NCBI GenBank assembly: GCA_001899305.1
Contig: MKWL01000021.1
Location: forward strand, 300,227 to 364,226
Length of the DNA stretch: 64,000 bases
Reading direction: 5' to 3'
Source: Thiobacillus sp. 0-1251
Lineage (GTDB): Bacteria > Pseudomonadota > Gammaproteobacteria > Burkholderiales > Thiobacillaceae
The position numbers were made by a program, and so were the translations under genes. Under the pieces are notes generated by a model. That model searched no databases. It saw only the letters and a list, made by a program, of their open reading frames with translations, and was not told where the DNA came from. Positions 47,351 to 55,452 of the stretch are shown in pieces (the stretch's first letter is position 1; every line of letters starts with the position of its first letter).

Positions 47351-48277
47351 TCATGGCGTATAGCTCGCGGCAGCGACGATATCCGGGACGCGATTTCCGG
47401 AAGCGTCATAGGCAATTACGTCAGCGACCGTTAACAAACCCGCCAAGGGCACACCGCTCGCAACATAAAACTTGAAATGTTTCATATCGGCGAGGGGAAC
47501 ACCATGACTGGTTGTAAGAAGAACCCTGAGATTTGTAGCCCCATCATCGTGCCAAGCCACGTTTTTGAGATCGCCGCGTGGATTCACTACCCAAGGTTTA
47601 GTCGTGCCCGCTGGATGGGTCAGATTCACTTGTATGGAATCTGGAATGGTCGATCCGGTGAATGTAACCGTGTAATAGCCGTGCCTTTCCATCAAAGGCA
47701 AAGAGGCGCCATTGCCACCGCCCTGACTATTAAGTGGATTGGATACGCCCGTACCTGAAATTACATTTACTTTTATAGGACTGATAGGGACCTGGCTGCC
47801 GTCACCAGACATAGTCCCATTAGTCAAAACTCCATTGGGTCCGGACAACACGATTGACGCCACCCCTTGCGGGAGTGTTGTAGGGAGATCCAGATAGACA
47901 ACCGTCTGATTCCAGTCGGCATCGTGGTTTGTATAACCAGAATCTACATACGAGCCAACTGTCGGCCCATTCAAGGCACCAACGCCACTTGTTTGGCCGG
48001 TCGCATATTCAACCATGAGCTTAGAAATCGGATCTGGGTAGAGCTGAACCACCGCCCGGATGCGCTCATCTCCGGGGTTGTAGGTGGCGACGACCGTATT
48101 ATTCACATCACTGAACTGAACAGTAAGGTTGTCTCTCGTTACTGGTTGATTCCAGCCGGTTGCCAACGCGACCGTATCGCCCGCTCTCGCCACCAAACCA
48201 AAGGTTCTTTGACCGGTACATCCTTGCACGATAGTCAAGCAAAGCATTAACCAAGGCAGTAATTTCCCAGTGTTCAT
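47351..48277 (-). CDS. Island lipoprotein A (paralogue of lipoprotein B)
   Basis: A 308-residue lipoprotein with lipobox 'IVQGC', Cys20. It shares the plan of its neighbour: 'VARAGDTVALATGWNQPVTR', 'YNPGDERIRAVVQLYPDPISKLM' (in part), 'DWNQTVVYLDLPTTLPQG', and 'PWVVNPRGDLKNVAWHDDG'. The DNA of the two has diverged strongly, so the duplication is old. GGGGAGGG precedes ATG 48277. The start also overlaps the stop of a short upstream frame (see the remnant at 48274-48393). Function unknown; both are expected in the periplasm or at the outer membrane. Confidence 0.78.
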   Translation of the reverse strand: MNTGKLLPWLMLCLTIVQGCTGQRTFGLVARAGDTVALATGWNQPVTRDNLTVQFSDVNNTVVATYNPGDERIRAVVQLYPDPISKLMVEYATGQTSGVGALNGPTVGSYVDSGYTNHDADWNQTVVYLDLPTTLPQGVASIVLSGPNGVLTNGTMSGDGSQVPISPIKVNVISGTGVSNPLNSQGGGNGASLPLMERHGYYTVTFTGSTIPDSIQVNLTHPAGTTKPWVVNPRGDLKNVAWHDDGATNLRVLLTTSHGVPLADMKHFKFYVASGVPLAGLLTVADVIAYDASGNRVPDIVAAASYTP

Positions 48278-48393
48278 CGCCACCCTCCCCATCTTGGCGC
48301 TGGTCTGCTGCTAGCCCAGCACATAACTGAATCTGCATCCCCGCATCGAAACGTAAAACGTTCTGCTAAGAACATGCTGACATAGCGATTCAT
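48274..48393 (-). pseudogene. 39-codon remnant carrying a third lipoprotein start
   Basis: From ATG 48393 the first codons read 'MNRYVSMF', matching 'MKRYVSML' of lipoprotein B with 21 of 23 bases around the start conserved. The signal core and lipobox are then lost. The frame stays open for 39 codons and its TGA overlaps the ATG of lipoprotein A. It is probably a truncated duplicate; it may now serve only for translational coupling. Confidence 0.55.
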
Positions 48394-48428
48394 ATCATTT
48401 CCTCACTCATTGGTCAGTTCAGCATCGA

Positions 48429-50027
48429 TTAGTTGATACCCAACGCCTTTCGGATAATCTCGTTCAGATCGGCTGTGTCGAGTACCCCGTTCGGCGCGCC
48501 CACAGGCGCCAAGTCCGCCTGGTTGACCTGACCTGGCGTGAGTGTGGCCAGACCCAGCAAGTTTTGCTGTAGCAACGCAACATCGGCCACGTCCACTATG
48601 CCGTCGTCGTTGAGGTCTCCAGGCGTGCCGGGCGCCACGATTGCAATGAGGCCGATGATCAAGGTCTGGGCGCCTCCAGCATCCGTAGCCTTGTAATCGA
48701 ATGCAAAGCTGCCAAGAGTGGTCGGTATGCCGGAAATCGTGCCGTTCCCTGCCATCGTGAGGCCGGGAGGGAGCCCCCCATTCGCAAGGGTGTAGGTATA
48801 AGGCCCTCCGCCACCCGCTGGCACGATGTTGTAGCTGAAGGCCTGATTGACCATACCGCTGACGCTAAAGGCGTTGGTGGTTACGCCTGGCACTGAATTG
48901 GCCCCGTTGTTGACTTGTCCCTGGGCATCAGCAACCAGTGGCTGGGTACCCAGTTTTTGCTCGATCACGTCGGGAAGCCCATCCTGATCGCTGTCCGTGA
49001 GCTGCGTGCCGGCGGCGACAGGCAGTGCAGCCACCACACGGGCCGTGACGATGGGGTCGTTCTGCCAGTTGCCATCAGCGCCCTGTATACCAACAAGCCA
49101 GCCCCGGGCGTTATCGACGGCAGCAGTCGCAGCCGAGTCGCCCTCGGCGGCGAAGAGCGCCAGCGCCCGAATCGCCAGGGCAGTGACCACCGGTGAGGAC
49201 GCTTCGAGATTGCCTGTTTGCGGGTTGCGTTCGGCAAACCCGTTATCGGGGTTTGCCTGGGCGACGAGCCAGGTCTTGGCACTGGTCATGGCGGTATCGA
49301 TCGCACCGGGAGATGTCTTGCTGCAGGCACTGCCGGACAGGAAGCGCCCGGCCTGGCGCTGCTTCTTGAGTTCGTACAGCATGACCGCCGTGGCGGCCAG
49401 GGATCCCGACGATGCCTGGGGCGGCTGGCCATTTTGCGGCAACGCTTGTGGCCAGGCGCCAGTCCAAGGGGAGCTTGCAAGTTGCGCCGGCAGAATAGCG
49501 CACAGCGCGGTGGTCGTCAGTTCGTTGGTGTCGTTGGTGTAGCTTACCCCGGCGCTGCGCAACGCCCCATATCCAAGAGCGGTATCTAGCATGCCCGCAC
49601 CGTAGCCCGGATAAGCACCCCAGGTTGTGATGCCACTGGTAATGACTCCAGATTTGGCGATGCTGGTATTGCGCGCGTCGCGAATCCCTCCTGCAATGGT
49701 TTTGGCATCACGTCCCGCCGCGGCCAGCGTGCCAGTCTGCCAGGCCAACGCATCCAGGCTACTGCCTGGCGCGTTGCCAAGCCAGGATAGGGCACGCGTG
49801 TATTGGGGTGATCGGTTTATGCCACCGGCGATCATCGCATCCACGGCGGCGGCGGTCGCTTGTATATCCAGACCTTTCGGGCTGGAAAAAGAACCGTCGC
49901 CACGTTGATGCTGCACCAGCCATACCAGGCCTTGGGCACGGGCCTGGTCTATCTCGGCGGTCGTCGCGGCTTGGGTGGCTGTCGCGACGAACAAGCAGGC
50001 GTATACCAACAGCTTGCTGCGGATCAT
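48429..50027 (-). CDS. Secreted alpha/alpha-toroid protein with Ig-like and dockerin-like C-terminal domains
   Basis: A 532-residue exported protein: signal peptide ending 'VATATQA'; prenyltransferase/terpene-cyclase-like toroid repeats (about 25-335), seen as 'QGLVWLVQHQRGDGSF', 'AKTWLVAQANPDNGF' and 'ARGWLVGIQGADGNW'; a Ca-binding 'DSDQDGLPD' (about 345); a putative-Ig (He_PIG) domain (about 389-456, 'GGLPPGLTMAGNGTISGIP'); and a dockerin type I-like tail (about 467-530) with duplicated Ca loops 'GDLNDDGIVDVADV' and 'NGVLDTADLNEI'. The toroid lacks a DxDD-type acid motif, so binding rather than cyclisation is likely. It is the first gene of the leftward island operon; TGAGGAGG precedes the ATG. 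Confidence 0.82.
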   Translation of the reverse strand: MIRSKLLVYACLFVATATQAATTAEIDQARAQGLVWLVQHQRGDGSFSSPKGLDIQATAAAVDAMIAGGINRSPQYTRALSWLGNAPGSSLDALAWQTGTLAAAGRDAKTIAGGIRDARNTSIAKSGVITSGITTWGAYPGYGAGMLDTALGYGALRSAGVSYTNDTNELTTTALCAILPAQLASSPWTGAWPQALPQNGQPPQASSGSLAATAVMLYELKKQRQAGRFLSGSACSKTSPGAIDTAMTSAKTWLVAQANPDNGFAERNPQTGNLEASSPVVTALAIRALALFAAEGDSAATAAVDNARGWLVGIQGADGNWQNDPIVTARVVAALPVAAGTQLTDSDQDGLPDVIEQKLGTQPLVADAQGQVNNGANSVPGVTTNAFSVSGMVNQAFSYNIVPAGGGGPYTYTLANGGLPPGLTMAGNGTISGIPTTLGSFAFDYKATDAGGAQTLIIGLIAIVAPGTPGDLNDDGIVDVADVALLQQNLLGLATLTPGQVNQADLAPVGAPNGVLDTADLNEIIRKALGIN

Positions 50028-50866
50028 GGATGCACCCTCCTCAGGGTCAAGCTTTGGAGTTGTTTACGTCTGTAGCTACGGCGTTACATGCCCGGTCGAC
50101 ACAGCCCACAATCCCTGGACGGCCCTTCGCAACATCAGCCCCCCTACCTAGACTGACGTTGATGCATGCGTTGAATTGCAAACCATGAGGCTTGCGAAAG
50201 GCAGAAGGATGTGGGGTGGTGGGGAGATACTGAAAATCTTCAAGCCTTAAAGACGAGTGCCGCCTCAATGCATACTGAATCGAATCGAGGTTTCGCGAGT
50301 TTGAATTCTCTGGGCAACAGCGCGGACGTTGATAAGCCTCATGTGCGCTTTGCACGCACGAACGCATCCCATTCGACATGGCTCCCCCCTCCCTTGGCGT
50401 ACTACATTATTTATTTGTTCTTCCGCAAGGCGGGATCGCGTGCGTTGCGCGTCCCTTAGTTGGCCGGACTCTATTCTATAGTTTTCGTGTTTGTCAACCC
50501 CCCCTCACTGGGGTAGCCCTATCGAGCCAAGTCTCATGATTCCACACGCGCCATTTGCTGATGGCCCTGCCACCTTATACCGATTAGAGTGCCTTCCCTC
50601 GCTATTTCTTTGGCTGCGGTGCATTCTCTAGGTCATGAAGGATTCGCGCCGTATCCAGTTCGAAATCGCAGAAGAACGAACACTCAAGATGCTCGCAATC
50701 ATGGATTCCACCCCCTTCCCCCCGCTCGAATACGGTCGACTAATTGCACAAAGAACAGGCAATTTTTTGTAAGACGCGGAAAACACTCCGCGTGGACAGG
50801 GGCTTCCATCTCTTCACGAATTACAAAAAACAAGTGCAAGCCATTGATATTAATTAAATGTCGCTT
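50028..50866. other. Non-coding right end of the island
   Basis: About 840 bp with no convincing gene on either strand; short frames here lack ribosome sites and family resemblance. It is AT-richer than the flanks. On the minus strand TTGACA (50497-50492) with an AT-rich stretch behind it is a possible start of the leftward operon transcript, giving a leader of about 450 nt. It could also hold the recombination directionality sites expected at an island end. Confidence 0.6.
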
Positions 50867-50915
50867 GGATTGTGATTCCTGTTGTCGTGGGTTCGAGTCC
50901 CATCATCCACCCCAC
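50867..50915 (+). repeat. Right attachment repeat: displaced 3' part of tRNA-His
   Basis: This is a perfect 49-bp copy of 37272-37320. It lacks the 5' third (acceptor 5' strand, D arm) so cannot fold as a tRNA. Bases to the right of 50915 are presumably the original sequence downstream of tRNA-His before integration. Confidence 0.92.
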
Positions 50916-50932
50916 CGTTTCACGAGAAATAG

Positions 50933-50960
50933 AACAAGGCCCGCGCAAGCGGGCCTTGTT
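50933..50960. terminator. Strong 12-bp hairpin after the tRNA remnant
   Basis: A perfect 12-bp stem (50933-50944 with 50949-50960) with a GCAA loop, flanked by short T-rich stretches on both strands. It could have ended the original tRNA transcript and now ends ychJ, whose stop codon is 5 bp away. Confidence 0.7.
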
Positions 50961-50964
50961 CGTT

Positions 50965-51348
50965 TCATTCCCAGACTTCGCCGTCGACGTACAGCCAGCG
51001 TCCGTCCACCCGCTCGAAGCGGCTGGTTTCGTGTAGTTTGAAAGCACGGCCGTTGAGCTTGTAGCGTGCGACGAACTCGACCGTCGCATGGGTTTCGTCC
51101 AGCGGCGTATGCACCTTCACCGTCAGCCCCAGCCATTGCGGGCGCGGCACCGCGTCGAGACCCAGCGCAATGGGACAGGTCGCGGGATGCCAGGTCGCGC
51201 GCAAATAGTCCTCCAGACCCAGTACGTAGGCGCTGTAGCGCGAACGCATCAGGCTTTCGGCGTCCGGCGCCCGCTCGCCAACATGAAACCGGCCGCAGCA
51301 GTCCGCCAGCGGACGGCCCGATCCGCACGGACAGGCTGTGGCGCTCAT
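50965..51348 (-). CDS. ychJ: YchJ-family SEC-C motif protein
   Basis: A 127-residue protein with an N-terminal zinc-binding SEC-C motif 'CPCGSGRPLADCCGRFH', then 'ESLMRSRYSAYVLGLEDYL', 'TWHP', and an NTF2-like body ending 'FERVDGRWLYVDGEV', the standard layout of the UPF0225/YchJ family. The molecular role is unknown. ATG 51348 starts at the zinc motif. It overlaps the esterase gene by 4 bp (ATGA). Confidence 0.93.
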   Translation of the reverse strand: MSATACPCGSGRPLADCCGRFHVGERAPDAESLMRSRYSAYVLGLEDYLRATWHPATCPIALGLDAVPRPQWLGLTVKVHTPLDETHATVEFVARYKLNGRAFKLHETSRFERVDGRWLYVDGEVWE

Positions 51349-51971
51349 GATTTCTTCACCGTGCAGCGCAATTTCGGCTTGATGTGCGGCCACACGGCAT
51401 CGAGCATCGCGCCCTGGGCTTTTTCGTTCGGATGAATGCCGTCGGCCTGCATCATGCCCGGCACGACCGCAACCTTGCAGACAAAACACGGCACGCGGAT
51501 GATCTTTTCCTCGCGCGCCACATCGACGTACAGTTTGGCCACCGCATCGGCATACGGCTTGCCGTAATTCGGCAACACCGGCGCCTCCAGCAAGGCCACC
51601 CAGGCGCCTGCCGCTTTCGCCTGGCGGATCATCGTCACCAGGTTCTGCCGGATCGTTCCGGGCGGCGTGCCGCGCAACGCATCGTTGCCGCCGAGTTCGA
51701 TCAGCACGCCTTGCGGATGATGCCGATCGAGCGCAGGCTGCAGACGCTGCAGGCCGTTCTGCGTGGTGTCGCCGCTCACGCTGGCGTTGACCGCGCGCCA
51801 GTCCGGCGCCGCTTTCTTCAGGCGGCTATCGAGCCTGTCCACCCAGCTCGAGCCATTCGCCAGACCGTATCCGGAACTCAGGCTGTCGCCGACAATCAAC
51901 AGGGAACAGGGATTCGCCGCCGCCCAGCCCGGAATCCACAGCAACAACAGCCACCACACGCGATAATTCAT
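51345..51971 (-). CDS. tesA: Periplasmic GDSL arylesterase / lysophospholipase, TesA-like
   Basis: A 208-residue SGNH hydrolase. A signal peptide ('WWLLLLWIPGWAAA') precedes block I 'LLIVGDSLSSGYG' with the nucleophile Ser, block II Gly in 'VSGDTTQNGL', block III 'ELGGNDALRG' and block V 'QADGIHPNEKAQ' with the catalytic Asp-His. This matches the E. coli TesA type (thioesterase I/protease I/lysophospholipase L1). It is divergent from the ABC ATPase gene with 27 bp between, the same tesA-ybbAP order as in E. coli. Confidence 0.95.
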   Translation of the reverse strand: MNYRVWWLLLLWIPGWAAANPCSLLIVGDSLSSGYGLANGSSWVDRLDSRLKKAAPDWRAVNASVSGDTTQNGLQRLQPALDRHHPQGVLIELGGNDALRGTPPGTIRQNLVTMIRQAKAAGAWVALLEAPVLPNYGKPYADAVAKLYVDVAREEKIIRVPCFVCKVAVVPGMMQADGIHPNEKAQGAMLDAVWPHIKPKLRCTVKKS

Positions 51972-51998
51972 TCACTCACCTTGAACCGATCCATTCCA

Positions 51999-52706
51999 AT
52001 GACGCCACCCGACAGCGCGCAGTTCCCCGATACCATCGTCCTGGCACGCGACCTGTCCCAGCGCGTACCGACCGCCGGCGGCATGCTCGACATCCTCAGC
52101 GAAGTCGGACTCGCCGTCAAAGCGGGTGAGACGCTCGCCATCACCGGCGCGTCCGGCTCCGGGAAATCGACCCTGCTGGGCCTGCTGGCAGGGCTCGACC
52201 ATCCTTCCGCAGGCGAGATCACCCTGCTCGGCCAGCGTCTTGATGCGCTCGACGAAGACGCCCGCGCCCGCCTGCGCGCGGGCCGTATCGGGTTCGTGTT
52301 CCAGTCGTTCCAGCTGCTGCCCGCGCTCACCGCCCTGGAAAACGTCCTGTTGCCGCTGGAACTGGCCGGCCGCCCCGACGCGCGCGACCGCGCCGCCCAC
52401 TGGCTCGACCGCGTCGGCCTGGCCACGCGCGCCACCCACACGCCGCGCCAGCTGTCCGGCGGCGAACAACAGCGCATCGCCATCGCACGCGCCTTCGCCA
52501 CCGATCCGGAAATCGTGTTCGCCGACGAGCCCACCGGCAACCTCGACGCCGACACCGGCGCACGCATCATCGAGCTGCTGTTCGAACTAAACGCCTCCGC
52601 CCATACCACGCTCATCCTGGTCACCCACGACGACGCGCTGGCAGCGCGCTGCCAGCGCCGGCTGCATCTGGTCGCGGGCCGCGCGCGCGAAGAGGCCGTT
52701 GCATGA
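51999..52706 (+). CDS. ybbA: ABC transporter ATP-binding protein, YbbA/LolD-type
   Basis: A 235-residue ATPase of the MacB/LolD class. Walker A 'ITGASGSGKST', Q loop 'FVFQSFQLLP', signature 'LSGGEQQRIAIARA', Walker B 'IVFADEPTGNLD' and H loop 'LVTHDD' are all intact. It partners the FtsX-like permease that overlaps it (ATGA). Such systems act as mechanotransmitters or extract lipids and lipoproteins; in E. coli YbbAP has been tied to TesA. ATG 51999 is the only start giving the normal N-terminus. Confidence 0.95.
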   Translation: MTPPDSAQFPDTIVLARDLSQRVPTAGGMLDILSEVGLAVKAGETLAITGASGSGKSTLLGLLAGLDHPSAGEITLLGQRLDALDEDARARLRAGRIGFVFQSFQLLPALTALENVLLPLELAGRPDARDRAAHWLDRVGLATRATHTPRQLSGGEQQRIAIARAFATDPEIVFADEPTGNLDADTGARIIELLFELNASAHTTLILVTHDDALAARCQRRLHLVAGRAREEAVA

Positions 52707-55204
52707 GCTTCGCGCGGCTCGGCTTGTGGCTGCTGCGGCGCGAACGTGCGAGCGGCGAATGGCGCGTGCTGCTGCTGGCGCTGATCATTGGTGTCGGCAG
52801 CGTCAGCACCACCGGTTTTCTCGGCGACCGCCTGAAGCGTGCCATGAGCGAGCAGGGTGCCAGCTTCCTCGGTGCCGACCTGCTGGTCACCAGCCCACGG
52901 CCGATCGGAGACTGGCCCGATCTCGCCGTTACAAAAAGCGCAGGCACGGCCAGCCCGCTTGCGCGCAGCCAGGCGCTCGAATTTCCCAGCATGCTCGCCA
53001 AGGGCGACGCCTTCCAGCTCGCCACCCTGCGTGCCGTCGATGCGTCCTATCCCTTGCGCGGCAGCGTGCGCATCGCCGACCGCCCCTTCGCGGCCGGCAC
53101 TGCACGTCCCGCGCAGCCGCCACCCGGCATGATCTATGTCGCCCCCGACCTGCTGCCGCTGTTGTCGGCCAAAGTGGGCGATCGCGTGCAGATCGGCGAA
53201 GCCCGCTTCACCATCGCCGGAATCGTGGCCGAGGAACCGGGCCAGCTCGGCGGCGTGTTCGGCCTCGCGCCGCGCGTCTTCATGCGCGCCGATGAAGTCG
53301 CGAAAACCCGCGTGCTGCAGCCCGGCAGTCGCGTGACCTACCTATACCAGTTTGCCGGCGACCCGGCGCAGCTCACCGCATTCAGCGCCGCGCTGAAATC
53401 CCGGCTCGACAGCACCCAGCGCCTCATCGGCTCGCGCGAAGGCGTCGAGACCCTGCGCGGCGCCTTCGCCAATGCCGACCGCTACATCCAGCTCACCGCG
53501 CTGATCAGCCTGCTGTTGTCGGTGGCCGCCATCGCCATCGCTGCCCATCGCCATGCACTACGGCATTACGACCAGGCCGCGCTGCTGCGATGCTTCGGCG
53601 CCACCACGGCACAGCTGCGTACGCTGTATGCCGTCCAATTGCTCACGCTGGGCCTGCTGGGCAGCCTGATCGGCGTGGCGATCGGCGCGCTGATGCAGCA
53701 GGCGCTGGCGCTGCTGGTCCTGCCCGATGCCGTCACCCGCCTGCCGTCGCTTGGGCTCGCGCCCGTGGGCGCTGCCGTCTTCAGCGGCCTGCTGGCATTG
53801 GCGGGCGCCAGCCTGCCCGCGTTGATGCGCCTCGTCCGCGTGCCGCCGCTGCGGGTGCTGCGGCGCGATCTGCCGCCGTTGCCGGTCGCTGCATGGCTCA
53901 GCGCGGCGATCAGCGGCTCGGCGCTGCTGCTGCTGATCGCCTGGTATGCAGGCAACGCCAGGCTGATCGGCGTGTTCGTCGGCGCACTGGCCGGGTTGAT
54001 CGTCGTGCTGGCCCTGCTGGCGCGCCTGGCGCTGGCAGCCGGCCGCGGTGTCCAGAAAATGAGCCACGGCCCGGTACGCTTCGGGCTCGCCCAGTTGCTG
54101 CGCCACCGTTTCGACAGCACCCTGCAGCTCGGCGCTTTCACTCTGGCCCTGTTTCTCGTGGCGCTGCTGGCGCTGGTGCGCAGCGATCTCATTGCCGGCT
54201 GGCGCCAGCAATTGCCGCCGGACGCGCCCAACTACTTCCTGATCAACATCGCCCCCGCCCAACAGCAATCCGTCGCCGCCTACCTGTCGCAGCACCATCT
54301 CAAGGCCTCCGCACTCTATCCCATGGTCCGCGGCCGCCTCACCACCAAGAATGATGTCCCCATCGCGTCCACCCTGCCGCCGGACGCGCGCGATGCCAAC
54401 AGCCTGCGGCGCGAACTCAACCTGACCTGGACCGCCACCCTTCCCGCCAACAATGCCGTACTCGCCGGACACTGGCACGGCGACCGCCGCGTCGCCGAAA
54501 TCTCGGTTGAATCGGGCATGGCCGAACGCCTGCATCTGGCCCTCGGCGACCGGCTCGGTTTCCGGATCGGCGACCAGACGCTCGCCGCCCGCATCACCAG
54601 CATTCGCAGCGTGAAATGGGACTCGATGCAACCGAACTTCTTCGTCATCTTCGCTCCCGGCCAGCTCGACGCCCTGCCCGCCAGTTCCATCGCCAGCCTC
54701 TACGTGCCCCCCGATGCGGCCAGCGTATTGCCGAGCTTCATCAAGATGTTCCCCGGCATCACCGTGCTCGCACTGGACCGGCTCATCGCCAACCTCGAAG
54801 CGGTGTTCGCCCAGATCATCGGCGCCATCCAGTTGCTGCTGGGATTCCTGCTCGCCGCCGGCATCGCCGTCGTCATCGCCACGCTGCTGGCCAGCCTCGA
54901 CGCCCGCCAGCAGGAGGCTGTCCTGTTGCGCACCCTGGGCGCCCAGCGCGCCTACCTGGCCAAAAGCCTGTGGAGCGAATTTCTCGCCCTGGGCCTGCTG
55001 GCCGGCCTGCTCGCCAGCGCCTGCGCAGAAATCGCCATGGCGCTGATCGCCCAGCGCCTGTTCGAACTGCCGCTGCGCCTGCATCCGTGGCTATGGCTCG
55101 CGCTGCCGGTGGCCGGCGCCCTGCTGGTCGGGATGAGCGGCTGGCTCACCACGCGGCACATCACGCGCGTGCCGCCGATGCAGTCGATCCGGGCGCTGAA
55201 TTGA
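52703..55204 (+). CDS. ybbP: ABC transporter permease, YbbP-like (two FtsX domains)
   Basis: An 833-residue inner-membrane protein. It has an N-terminal helix ('LLLALIIGVGSVSTTGFLG') and a large periplasmic MacB-like domain (about 45-250). A first FtsX unit of helices (about 265-445) follows, then a second periplasmic domain, then a second FtsX unit ending 'GWLTTRHITRVPPMQSIRALN', whose last motif is typical of the family. Size and layout match YbbP. It is coupled to the ATPase by an ATGA overlap. Confidence 0.94.
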   Translation: MSFARLGLWLLRRERASGEWRVLLLALIIGVGSVSTTGFLGDRLKRAMSEQGASFLGADLLVTSPRPIGDWPDLAVTKSAGTASPLARSQALEFPSMLAKGDAFQLATLRAVDASYPLRGSVRIADRPFAAGTARPAQPPPGMIYVAPDLLPLLSAKVGDRVQIGEARFTIAGIVAEEPGQLGGVFGLAPRVFMRADEVAKTRVLQPGSRVTYLYQFAGDPAQLTAFSAALKSRLDSTQRLIGSREGVETLRGAFANADRYIQLTALISLLLSVAAIAIAAHRHALRHYDQAALLRCFGATTAQLRTLYAVQLLTLGLLGSLIGVAIGALMQQALALLVLPDAVTRLPSLGLAPVGAAVFSGLLALAGASLPALMRLVRVPPLRVLRRDLPPLPVAAWLSAAISGSALLLLIAWYAGNARLIGVFVGALAGLIVVLALLARLALAAGRGVQKMSHGPVRFGLAQLLRHRFDSTLQLGAFTLALFLVALLALVRSDLIAGWRQQLPPDAPNYFLINIAPAQQQSVAAYLSQHHLKASALYPMVRGRLTTKNDVPIASTLPPDARDANSLRRELNLTWTATLPANNAVLAGHWHGDRRVAEISVESGMAERLHLALGDRLGFRIGDQTLAARITSIRSVKWDSMQPNFFVIFAPGQLDALPASSIASLYVPPDAASVLPSFIKMFPGITVLALDRLIANLEAVFAQIIGAIQLLLGFLLAAGIAVVIATLLASLDARQQEAVLLRTLGAQRAYLAKSLWSEFLALGLLAGLLASACAEIAMALIAQRLFELPLRLHPWLWLALPVAGALLVGMSGWLTTRHITRVPPMQSIRALN

Positions 55205-55214
55205 TGGCTGGGGA

Positions 55215-55242
55215 TTGCGGGATCGCGGATGCCGACCCGCAA
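55215..55242 (+). other. Stem-loop after ybbP
   Basis: A 7-bp perfect stem TTGCGGG/CCCGCAA with a 14-nt loop, starting 11 bp after the stop codon. There is no T run, so it may protect the mRNA end or be part of a rho-dependent end. The rest of the 248-bp gap to the next gene shows nothing else clear. Confidence 0.4.
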
Positions 55243-55452
55243 GGAACCGTTCCGGCTTGCGTGTTCATCGAATGACCGTCGATGCGGCGAAAGCGGTTCA
55301 TTCACGATCCCATGCCCAGCAGCATTAATTCGTCGAGTGCCTACATCCGCAGCAGATTATGCCTATAGCCGCGTCACTCTTGAAAACGCAACATTCCAAA
55401 GATGAGGCACTGAAAGGACCATTAACAATCATTGCGATACTGGAGGCTGAAG

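Larger units (their letters stand above)
37272..50915. mobile_element. 13.6-kb genomic island integrated in tRNA-His, without a visible integrase
   Basis: The island is bounded by the 49-bp perfect tRNA-His repeats. All genes read leftward and concern one theme: exported or surface proteins and an Rhs-type repeat protein. Its right third (46-50.9 kb) is visibly richer in A+T than the flanks. No tyrosine or serine recombinase, transposase, conjugation or phage structural gene is found inside. The likely explanation is loss of the integrase next to the left repeat, where a truncated Rhs copy now lies about 90 bp from the tRNA, or mobilisation in trans. Confidence 0.82.

Noticed and set aside
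37320-50866. Search for an integrase, transposase, phage or conjugation gene in the island
   Set aside because: None of the frames has recombinase catalytic motifs or other mobility signatures; all larger genuine frames are accounted for by the exported proteins.
50867-50915. Second functional tRNA-His
   Set aside because: The acceptor 5' strand and D arm are absent, so it cannot fold or be charged. It is an attachment-site remnant.
50589-51041. Plus-strand frame crossing the right tRNA-His repeat
   Set aside because: It has no ribosome site or family resemblance and runs through the attachment repeat, a hairpin and the end of ychJ.
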